The notes under the pieces were generated by a model, which saw only the letters and a list, made by a program, of their open reading frames with translations, ran no database searches and was not told the origin of the DNA. From contig OZ038435.1 of the NCBI GenBank assembly GCA_964036275.1, positions 7,859,687 through 7,923,686 of the forward strand: a DNA stretch of 64,000 nt, in the 5' to 3' direction. Positions within the stretch are counted from its first letter, which is position 1. Every line of letters starts with the position of its first letter. Position numbers and translations under genes: made by a program. Below, piece after piece: positions 38,948-47,006 of the stretch. Source of the stretch: Litoditis marina (Eukaryota; Nematoda; Chromadorea; Rhabditida; Rhabditidae).

Positions 38948-39273
38948 GTGTTCTAGCAAGCACATATGACCCATTGGGATGGCTATCCCCTCTTTTAATC
39001 AAATCGAAATTGTTTCTGTCTGATTTGTGGAAACAAGGCAATGATTGGGATGATCTGTTGACCGAGGAATCGAAGTTACGTTGGAATGAACTAGTTAACG
39101 AGATTAAACACGCTGATACGAGTCTACCACGTATAGCGACTACTAGAAGTCCCTCTCTCAAATATTCTCTTTGTGTTTTTTCCGATGCGTCAGACGTAGC
39201 GTTAGGAGCATGTGCGTATATTCGAACCGAACTAGGACACTGTAAAGATAAAACCGGCGTTCTACTACAGTAG
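38947..39273 (+). CDS. Pol part 2: RT thumb/connection and start of RNase H (frameshifted fragment)
   Basis: This continues pol in the -1 frame. LASTYDPLGWLSPLL is the conserved block after the BEL/Pao RT palm, followed by KLFLSDLWKQGNDWDD. The RNase H begins at CVFSDASDVALGACAY, whose first Asp belongs to the catalytic set. The fragment ends at TAG 39271 inside the palindromic inserted sequence. There is no start codon at the junction, so it is not separately translated as far as can be seen. Confidence 0.85.
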   Translation, partial: SVLASTYDPLGWLSPLLIKSKLFLSDLWKQGNDWDDLLTEESKLRWNELVNEIKHADTSLPRIATTRSPSLKYSLCVFSDASDVALGACAYIRTELGHCKDKTGVLLQ

Positions 39274-39810
39274 CGACACCGTACTACTGCCGTTTTACTG
39301 GTAGTGTTACTGCAGTATCACCAGTCGTAAAACGGTAGTAGTACAGTGTCGCTACTGCAGTAAAACGCCAGTAAAGTTGTAGTTCAACTGCAGTAAAACA
39401 GCAGTAAAATTATTTCGAATTATCGAAAATAAAACACTTAAAAATTATTTTTTTTATAAAACAAAACTTAATTATCTTTTCATGGCACCTCTAGTATCTA
39501 GTCCTCACGTACTAAATACTAAGTTCGCTTCAGAGGTGAAAAGTACCTCAAACTTGGGTAATTAAACCGAAAACAGCCAGAAGCCGGCAGAGCAGTCTCG
39601 CAGACATCCGTATCTAGTATAGGTATCACGTGTGGTATTAGATATCTAGTTCATTTCTGAGGTTACTTGAGATACATCACCGATTTACTGGTAGTAATCG
39701 TGATTCAACGTTACCACAAGTTTACCACTGAATCGCGGGACGTTTACGACCATATCATCACAGTTTAACTGTTACTACCGTTCTACCAGTGTCTTAACTG
39801 TCGGCTAGAA
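39256..39810. mobile_element. About 550-bp non-coding insertion with a 114-bp palindrome (MITE-like)
   Basis: The insertion sits between the first RNase H strand and the block that resumes at CNLIMAKSRV. Its left end, 39256-39369, is an imperfect palindrome with arms of about 50 bp around CTGCAG. Modules resembling TTTTACTGGTAGT recur at about 39293, 39684 and, diverged, 39770-39805, giving loose terminal inverted repeats. The middle is AT-rich with another stem (CACCTCT...CAGAGGTG, 39485-39540). The exact ends and the target duplication cannot be fixed; TA or CTA is possible. No transposase is present, so it is non-autonomous if it is a DNA element. Confidence 0.65.
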
Positions 39811-41993
39811 GTTCCTATGGAGATAATAAATTCGAATGTAATTTGATCATGGCGAAATCGAGAGTTAATCCGAAATCTAGTACATCTTCATCTAGCGTAT
39901 CGATGCCTAGACTAAAGCTCACCGCAGCTTTGATTGGAGCAAGACTAGCAAAGTTTCTCATCGACAATCTAGATCTACCAATAACGAATTTATATATGTT
40001 CTGTGACTCTTTGCCAGCATTACATTGGATTCACACCAACCGTAGGCTAAAGGTTTTCGCTAAGAATCGAGTTGAGGACATTAAACGATTACGATCACAA
40101 ATTTTGGAACTAGGCATAGAAAGCCGGATGTTTTATGTGAGATCGAAAACCAATCCAGCTGACTGTGTAACGAGAGGATTGACCGCTGAGGAAATTAAAA
40201 GTCACATATGGTGGTCTGGCCCTAAGTGGTTAATCGAGTCTCAACAATCGTGGCCAGACACCGATACCACATTTGACTCATTTTCCGAAAACGATATCGA
40301 AATAACTAAGGAAATTGTGTCTACTGTAATTAACGTGACGGATCAACCGCTAAAATCAATCATACCTTTCGAACGATTTTCTTCATTAGAAAAACTGATC
40401 CGAGTAACGAAACATGTGTTAGTTTTTCTGAGGACACGAGTTTTCGATAAATTGTCTGATAAAGGTCAGAAAAAATTAACGAATCAAGTACCTGAGATCA
40501 GTTTGTTTGAACCGAAATTGTCCAAAGTAGCGATGTTGAATTTGGCTGAATCGATAGTTGTGCGAGAACATCAACGCGAATCAAAAGAGTTTATTGACGA
40601 CTCACGTACGAAACTTTATGATACGATTATCGATGACCGCCAAATCGCACGTTTTCGAGGTAGACTAACGAATTCATCGATGGTTTATGCAGCCAGGTGC
40701 CCCATAATTTTAGCGAAAAAGCATTATTTTACATCTTTAGTGATCAACGCAGCCCATCGACAAACATTTCATGGGGGTAAAGATGTGACACTTACCGAGG
40801 TTAGAAAACGATACTGGACAATCAGATCTGTAGTTACGAGAATATTAAACGATTGCGTTCAATGCAAGCGAATGAATGCACAACCTTATCGATACCCGGA
40901 CACACCGCCATTACCAACCAATAGGGTTCAACGAAGTAAGCCATTCGAGCATTGTGGACTTGACTATGCTGGACCATTCACAGTGCTAGATTCTCTTTTG
41001 GGTGGAAACCAACAAAAGAAAGTGTGGTTTCACATCATCACTTGTTTTGCGACTCGAGCGATTCATCTTGAATTAGTTGGTGATAATGGAACGTATGAAT
41101 TCATATCATCACTTCGTAGATTTTTCGCACGGCGAGGTATACCGAAATCGATTACATCAGATAACCAAGCGTCCTTTGTGTTAGGAGAAAAGGTTGTAAA
41201 CGAAATTTTCGAGGGCTTAAACGAAAACGAGAAAGTTAACGAGTTTTTAGTACGTAAACGAGTAGATTGGCGATTCATAACACCCTTATCACCATGGAAG
41301 GGTGGTGTTTATGAAAGGCTAGTAGGTATCGTTAAGCAATCTCTTTATAAAACTATTCGTACCGATCTACTTCACTACCGAGAATTCGAAACACTTCTTT
41401 ACGAAATCGAGAACGTAATCAATAGCCGACCTTTGACCAATTCACCCACCGAGGTCAACGAAATAGTGGTTCTAACGCCAGCAGACCTAATCAACTCGAG
41501 TTCTGCATCGAATTTGTCTTCCATGAAATTGGAGTTAGTAGATGATGAGTTCAGGATAGAAGTCATGGACCGAAAACAACAAGTGGTCGAATGGGCACTT
41601 TCAGCAAACAAAAATCTGAACAAGTTTTGGAACATTTGGCAAACCCATTATTTGAATGAACTTCGAGAAAAACAACGAAATAGCGATCACCAAAATCGAT
41701 ATACTGCGTCCATTCCCAAAGTGGGCGAAGTGGTTTTGTTTAGTGACAACCTTATTCCTCGTGGAAAATGGAAGTTAGCTATCATAACTGAATTGCACAG
41801 GGGTCTAGACGGATCGATTCGTTTTGTATCTGTCAGAAATAGCATGGGCAATATCATCAAAAGATCGATAAATCACTTGGTTCCACTAGAAGTTTCTGGT
41901 GAAGACGAAATCGATAACTTTAATGAAGCGAACGGTCGTGTTCGGCCGCATCGAACGGTGAAACGACCGGTAAATTACAATGAAGATCATTAA
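39798..41993 (+). CDS. Pol part 3: RNase H remainder and integrase
   Basis: Open from 39798, with the recognisable protein resuming at about 39813. The RNase H ends with IMAKSRVNPKSS, MPRLKLTAALIGARL and FCDSLPALHWI. The integrase has an H2C2 zinc-binding domain (HX4H then CVQC, 40755-40865). The catalytic triad is Asp in GLDYAGPF (40962), Asp in ITSDNQASF (41160) and Glu in GGVYERLVG (41313); the wide Asp-Glu spacing of 50 residues is usual for BEL/Pao. A DUF5641-like tail (PKVGEVVLFSDN, RGKWKLAII) follows. The integrase itself is intact in this copy and could be made only from a separate start. The stop is TAA at 41991. Confidence 0.9.
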   Translation: MSARSSYGDNKFECNLIMAKSRVNPKSSTSSSSVSMPRLKLTAALIGARLAKFLIDNLDLPITNLYMFCDSLPALHWIHTNRRLKVFAKNRVEDIKRLRSQILELGIESRMFYVRSKTNPADCVTRGLTAEEIKSHIWWSGPKWLIESQQSWPDTDTTFDSFSENDIEITKEIVSTVINVTDQPLKSIIPFERFSSLEKLIRVTKHVLVFLRTRVFDKLSDKGQKKLTNQVPEISLFEPKLSKVAMLNLAESIVVREHQRESKEFIDDSRTKLYDTIIDDRQIARFRGRLTNSSMVYAARCPIILAKKHYFTSLVINAAHRQTFHGGKDVTLTEVRKRYWTIRSVVTRILNDCVQCKRMNAQPYRYPDTPPLPTNRVQRSKPFEHCGLDYAGPFTVLDSLLGGNQQKKVWFHIITCFATRAIHLELVGDNGTYEFISSLRRFFARRGIPKSITSDNQASFVLGEKVVNEIFEGLNENEKVNEFLVRKRVDWRFITPLSPWKGGVYERLVGIVKQSLYKTIRTDLLHYREFETLLYEIENVINSRPLTNSPTEVNEIVVLTPADLINSSSASNLSSMKLELVDDEFRIEVMDRKQQVVEWALSANKNLNKFWNIWQTHYLNELREKQRNSDHQNRYTASIPKVGEVVLFSDNLIPRGKWKLAIITELHRGLDGSIRFVSVRNSMGNIIKRSINHLVPLEVSGEDEIDNFNEANGRVRPHRTVKRPVNYNEDH

Positions 41994-42105
41994 CGCACCC
42001 AACCTTCAAGTTAGGAAACTCACTAATGTCCATAACGAAACTGAGTCACGATCGAACTGCTATCAAAACGTTGGTACAGTATTTTAACAACAATAACAAT
42101 TTCAG

Positions 42106-42198
42106 GACGGCGAGGAGATGGAAATCGAGGACCTGCTAGGTGAACTAGTTCCTACCAATGCAGTCCAGACTCAAACCGATGGTTCCGCAATAGAAACA
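42106..42198 (+). CDS. Accessory protein, exon 4
   Basis: This exon has 31 codons, phase 0 at both ends, between acceptor AACAATTTCAG and donor ACA/GTGAGT. It begins with an acidic run (DGEEMEIEDLLGEL) that continues the acidic end of exon 3, then a T/Q/N stretch. It lies 112 bp after the pol stop. The corresponding exon in element B (62123-62215) is also open, with both splice sites kept. Confidence 0.7.
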
Positions 42199-42429
42199 GT
42201 GAGTAAAATCGAAATAGCATATATGTAAACGAATGTTCCGATGAACAGCACATTATATCTTTTTTAATTTTTTTATTTATTTTCCTCTTTTGACCGAGTT
42301 CCTATACCGCTAACGGTTGTGGTCGCTGTAGCAATAGTTAGAATAGACGCTACGAATCTCACAAAGAGACCCCTCTATCGATTTCGACGTCAATGCTGAT
42401 GAACAATAAATAAATGTCTACTATTTCAG
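42199..42429 (+). other. Intron between accessory exons 4 and 5
   Basis: 231 bp, GTGAGTAAAATC to CTACTATTTCAG, with a T-rich tract near 42255-42290. It contains stops in the flanking frame, so the exons cannot be read through. It is conserved in element B (61892-62122). Retention of an intron in a retroelement means that the packaged RNA is unspliced here. Confidence 0.7.
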
Positions 42430-43380
42430 TTGGTGACGAGGGTGATCGACACAGCTGTAACGCGTTTGACCACCATGATCTTGGACGAGTCGGAGAAAAT
42501 CCAGCGAACGGTGACAAACGAGACGACCAACGTGCTGAACGAAATCAGCGACACCAATCAAACCATCAATGGCATTGAACAAGACCTCTCGACTGTGCGA
42601 AACGAACTGGGACAAGTAGCCGAGGCAACGGGACGAACTGGTGGAACAGTTGCTCGACTTATCGACTTCTTTGAGTCTCAGGTGAGCGATAACGATTGTG
42701 AGAGATTCAACAATGTGAATCGCACGACTAATAGCGAGCGAAAATCAAATTACTCTCCGAGGGGCGGGGAGGATGCTTCACGCATGCGACCTCGCAGACT
42801 TTTTCCCACTCCGAATAAGCGAAGCGATGCGAATATTCATTCATCAAATGGCCAATCGCCTAAACGAACTTTTGCTGACGCAGCTAAAGCCGCTGCAATG
42901 TATCAATCACCACCTAAACGAGTTCGGTATGATCAAGAGCAATTTCAGGGTGTCAACGTGAACCGATCCAACAACCGACATGGTCAGCGAGAGAACGAGA
43001 TCCGACAACCGACTGGTCACAGCGATCGAAACGAGCCGCCGCGCCGAGCCGGTCCACCGCCTCCGAGCTGCCTCTTTTGCGGAGGGGCCCATTTCTCCGA
43101 CTCCTGTGAAGTGGTGGGAACGCTTGGAGCCCGACTCGATATAGTCGAAGCGAAGAATGCGTGTCCGAAGTGTCTGCATCTCCACCTTCCGTACCCTTGC
43201 CGACCTGCCCCAAACGGAAAGCCGAGGGTTTGCGAGCACTGCAAAATCGAGGGGGATCACCACTCCGCTATATGCGGAAGCCCAGCCCACAAGCGGATCT
43301 TGGCAGAGAGACGTGCCAGAAAGGAGCGCCGTGACGCCGAAGAGGAACGTCGTCGTCGGGACGAGGACGATCGCCAGTAA
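42430..43380 (+). CDS. Accessory protein, exon 5: coiled coil plus Gag-like zinc knuckles
   Basis: The exon has 316 codons to TAA 43378, starting directly after acceptor TATTTCAG in phase 0. Residues about 5-80 have heptad-like hydrophobic spacing (LTTMILDESEKIQ, INGIEQDLSTVRNEL), suggesting a coiled coil for oligomerisation. Around residue 163 lies PPKRVRYD, an NLS-like motif. Residues 214-282 hold CX2CX3HX4C, a CPKC...C cluster and CX2CX5HX4C; the 18 residues between the first and second Cys clusters equal the spacing in this element's Gag. The tail is highly charged (RRARKERRDAEEERRRR). No signal peptide or membrane segment is seen, so it is not an envelope protein. It is G+C-rich compared with gag-pol. 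Likely a nucleic-acid-binding accessory protein; its function is unknown. Confidence 0.8.
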   Translation: MVTRVIDTAVTRLTTMILDESEKIQRTVTNETTNVLNEISDTNQTINGIEQDLSTVRNELGQVAEATGRTGGTVARLIDFFESQVSDNDCERFNNVNRTTNSERKSNYSPRGGEDASRMRPRRLFPTPNKRSDANIHSSNGQSPKRTFADAAKAAAMYQSPPKRVRYDQEQFQGVNVNRSNNRHGQRENEIRQPTGHSDRNEPPRRAGPPPPSCLFCGGAHFSDSCEVVGTLGARLDIVEAKNACPKCLHLHLPYPCRPAPNGKPRVCEHCKIEGDHHSAICGSPAHKRILAERRARKERRDAEEERRRRDEDDRQ

Positions 43381-43413
43381 GCTGGCTTCTGTCTCCGGGT
43401 ATTCGTCCGTTTT

Positions 43414-43426
43414 AGTAGCAGGGTGG
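43414..43426 (+). other. Purine-rich tract (plus-strand primer site)
   Basis: AGTAGCAGGGTGG directly precedes the LTR start TGTTGTG. It is only partly purine, but its place immediately 5' of the LTR fits a polypurine tract. The same sequence is present in element B (60895-60907, reverse). Confidence 0.5.
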
Positions 43427-44319
43427 TGTTGTGTTTAGTAGGTTTACGATCAAGTTTCAAATCGAATTCTTACTATACCCATAACGAGTTATTATAACGA
43501 TAGTTTGAGCGATTCCTTTTTTGTCTGCCTTGGGAGCCTTGTCGCGTCGACAAGATAGAAAATGTGCTCCAGCTAGATTGAGAACTACGGTAAATGCTCT
43601 AGCGATAACACGAACTACGGTAATGGGGCGTGTATTGTGCGTGACAAGAATCGATATTACAAAACACCGCTGGCCTAAAAGAGTTGCAGTTTTTGCGCTG
43701 AGCTTTGACGGTTGGATCGATTGGTCTGGCTTTGATCTTGTCTTTTTCCCTAACCGAGTAGTAACGATTTGAATAAGCTTATATTCGATGAGGAGCAATT
43801 AGTAGTTCTTGATCGATTTTAACGATTAACGACTTCAGAGCGAATATGACGATCGAGACATGGGTATCGAGTAAAACAATACAACGAAACGACTAAACCA
43901 ACACCACACCTCTTCTGCTGTTAACTTGTTTTCTAATTTGTTTTGTGTGTTATATCTTTGATCTCCGGATCCCTTTGTTGTTGTAAAATTGAGATCTCCG
44001 TTAAAGAGATAAAATTATACTTTCAACTTCTTCTGTCTTATTATCAAAACAAGAAGGCCATAAAATACTTGGTCATTATTGTAAATCCAAGGGCCAATAC
44101 AAGGTGTCTATCAAAATGGTAAACTCGTGTCTCTCTTTTTAACTCTCTGTTTTCCTTTCCCTCGGTCAGTCAACACAGACTAGCTCTGTACCGGCTTTGC
44201 CCTTTCTCTTCCCTTTTTAGAGTCAGTCTCCCAATTATCGAGTACTTGCTTGTCCGTGTAGCCTCCACCACTGAACCACCCTCTATTATATTTATCAAAG
44301 GAGGTTGCACGGCACAAAA
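43427..44319 (+). repeat. 3' LTR of element A, complete
   Basis: 893 bp from TGTTGTG to CACAAAA; these ends are near-inverted repeats of each other (6 of 7). The identical length of the LTR in element B (60002-60894) and the PBS abutting the 5' copy fix both ends. It is followed without a gap by satellite 2 (GTCATGACGTCGC). It contains several spurious short ORFs but no gene. Confidence 0.93.
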
Positions 44320-46846
44320 GTCATGACGTCGCAAAAACTACGGTATTCGACGTCGCAACTCAAAACTTGTCAATTGGCGACCAAACCACTTGTAATAGCC
44401 TCTAATATCGTTTTATACAGATAATTAACCATTCCAAATCTTATTTTCGCAAAATAGACCATTTTGGCTCATGTTCAATTTTGCGACGTCATGACGTCGC
44501 AAAAACTACGGTATTTGACGTCGCAACTCAAAACTTGTCAAATGGCGACCAAACCACTTGTAATAGCCTCTAATATCGTTTTATACAGATAATTAACCAT
44601 TCCAAATCTTATTTTCGCAAAATAGACCATTTTTCCTCATGTTCAATTTTGCGACGTCATGACGTTGCAAAAACTACGGTATTTGACGTCGCAACTCAAA
44701 ACTTGTCAATTGGCGACCAAACCACTTGCAATAGCTTCTAATATAGTTTTATTCAAATAATTAACCATTCCAAATCTTATTCTCGCAAAATAGACCATTT
44801 TGGCTCATGTTCAATTTTGCGACGTCATGACGTCGCAAAAACTACGGTATTTGACGTCGCAACTCAAAACTTGTCAATTGGCGACCAAACCACTTGCAAT
44901 AGCCTCTAATATCGTTTAATACAGATAATTAACCATCCCAAATCTGATTTTCGCAAAATAGACCATTTTGGCTCATGTTCAATTTTGCGACGTCATGACG
45001 TCGCAAAAACTACGGTATTTGACGTCGCAACTCAAAACTTGTCAAATGGCGACCAAACCACTTGTAATAGCCTCTAATATCGTTTTATACAGATAATTAA
45101 CCATTCCATATCTTATTTTCGCAAAATAGACCATTTTGGCTCATGTTCAATTTTGCGACGTCATGACGTTGCAAAAACTACGGTATTTGACGTCGCAACT
45201 CAAAACTTGTCAAATGGCGACCAAACCACTTGTAATAGCCTCTAATATCGTTTTATACAGATAATTAACCATTCCAAATCTCATTTTCGCAAAATAGACC
45301 ATTTTGGCTCATGTTCAATTTTGCGACGTCATGTCGTCGCAAAAACTACGGTATTTGACGTCGCAACTCAAAACTTGTCAAATGGCGACCAAACCACTTG
45401 CAATAGCTTCTAATATCGTTTTATACAGATAATTAACCATCCCAAATCTTCATTTCGCAAAATAGACCATTTTGGCTCATGTTCAATTTTGCGACGTCAT
45501 GACGTCGCAAAAACTACGGTATTTGACGTCGCAACTCAAAACTTGTCAATTGGCGACCAAACCACTTGCGATAGCCTCTGATATTGTTTTATTCAAATAA
45601 TTAACCATTCTAAATCTTATTTTCGCAAAATAGACCATTGTGGCTCATGTTCAATTTTGCAACGTCATGACGTCGCAAAACTACGGTATTTGACGTCGCA
45701 ACTCAAAACTTGTCAATTGGCGACCAAACCACTTGCGATAGCCTCTGATATTGTTTTATTCAAATAATTAACCATTCTAAATCTTATTTTCGCAAAATAG
45801 ACCATTTTGGCTCATGTACAATTTCGCAACGTCATGACGTCGCAAAAACTACGGCATTTGACGTCGCAACTCAAAACTTGTCAATTGGCGACCAAACCAC
45901 TTGCAATAGCTTCTAATATCGTTTAATACAGATAATTAACCATCCCAAATCTGATTTTCGCAAAATAGACCATTTTGGCTCATGTTCAATTTTGCGACGT
46001 CATGACGTCGCAAAAACTACGGTATTTGACGTCGCAACTCAAAACTTGTCAAATGGCGACCAAACCACTTGTAATAGCCTCTAATATCGTTTTATACAGA
46101 TAATTAACCATTCCATATCTTATTTTCGCAAAATAGACCATTTTGGCTCATGTTCAATTTTGCGACGTCATGACGTTGCAAAAACTACGGTATTTGACGT
46201 CGCAACTCAAAACTTGTCAAATGGCGACCAAACCACTTGTAATAGCCTCTAATATCGTTTTATACAGATAATTAACCATTCCAAATCTCATTTTCGCAAA
46301 ATAGACCATTTTGGCTCATGTTCAATTTTGCGACGTCATGTCGTCGCAAAAACTACGGTATTTGACGTCGCAACTCAAAACTTGTCAAATGGCGAACAAA
46401 CCACTTGCAATAGCTTCTAATATCGTTTTATACAGATAATTAACCATCCCAAATCTTCATTTCGCAAAATAGACCATTTTGGCTCATGTTCAATTTTGCG
46501 ACGTCATGACGTCGCAAAAACTACGGTATTTGACGTCGCAACTCAAAAATTGTCAATTGGCGACCAAACCACTTGCGATAGCCTCTGATATTGTTTTATT
46601 CAAATAATTAACCATTCTAAATCTTATTTTCGCAAAATAGACCATTTTGGCTCATGTTCAATTTTGCAACGTCATGACGTCGCAAAAACTACGGTATTTG
46701 ACGTCGCAACTCAACACTTGTCAATTGGCGACCAAACCACTTGCAATAGTTTCTAATATCGTTTCATTCAAATAATTAACCATTCCAAATCTTATTTTCG
46801 CAAAATAGACCATTTTGGCTCATGTTCAATTTTGCGAGGTCATGAC

Positions 46847-47006
46847 CTCAGAACGATTGGCGCCAATTGTCTTCGATTGGCCAGCTACAAAAGCGAGAGA
46901 GTGTGCAGGTCAATGAGGCCGCAGACATCTGGGTCTCTCTGACCTGCACGCTCTCTCGCTCAGCCAATAAAAAAGTGGCTGGCCAATTGGCTGGGAATAG
47001 TCTGAG
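46847..47006. mobile_element. 160-bp fold-back insert in satellite 2, copy 1
   Basis: This foreign segment starts CTCAGA and ends TCTGAG, interrupting the palindrome of a satellite unit. It has an internal stem: arms 46892-46912 and 46940-46960, 21 bp with one mismatch, plus outer GGCCAGC/GCTGGCC arms. It has no coding capacity. It looks like a small non-autonomous DNA transposon with a probable 2- or 3-bp target duplication (AC or GAC). Confidence 0.75.

Larger units (their letters stand above)
37355..41993 (+). pseudogene. pol: Pol polyprotein (protease-RT-RNase H-integrase), disrupted
   Basis: The reading frame begins at ATG 37355, overlapping the gag stop in the -1 frame. Domains run protease, RT, RNase H, integrase, C-terminal domain, the BEL/Pao order. 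Two breaks prevent one polyprotein: a one-base frameshift at about 38943 just after the RT, and a roughly 550-bp insertion (about 39256-39810) in RNase H that brings stops in all useful frames. The three open parts are described separately. Apart from these breaks the coding sequence is well preserved, so inactivation is recent. Confidence 0.9.
31174..44319 (+). mobile_element. BEL/Pao LTR retrotransposon, element A
   Basis: The element is about 13.1 kb. In order it has a 5' LTR lacking its first 113 bp, PBS, leader with splice sites, gag, pol (protease, RT, RNase H, integrase, C-terminal DUF5641-like domain), two downstream exons, purine-rich tract and a complete 3' LTR. The domain order and Gag (DUF1759-like core plus three zinc knuckles) identify BEL/Pao. 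The two LTRs differ at only about four positions that I found by eye, so the insertion is recent. Pol is disrupted in this copy, so it could move only with enzymes supplied by other copies. No target-site duplication can be read, because the 5' end is lost at the satellite-1 junction. Confidence 0.95.

Noticed and set aside
39242..39811. The insertion in RNase H as an intron (GTAAAG ... CTAG)
   Set aside because: The available donor and acceptor phases do not restore the frame, and one join makes a stop at once. A 114-bp palindrome and repeated modules fit an inserted element better.
42907..43290. Several ORFs opposite or out of frame with accessory exon 5 (and the matching set in element B)
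   Set aside because: They are shadows of a G+C-rich coding exon. Only the frame with the zinc-knuckle pattern begins at a splice acceptor and has recognisable motifs.
42430..43380. Exon 5 as an envelope gene because of its place after pol
   Set aside because: There is no signal peptide, fusion peptide or transmembrane stretch; it has zinc knuckles and charged segments.
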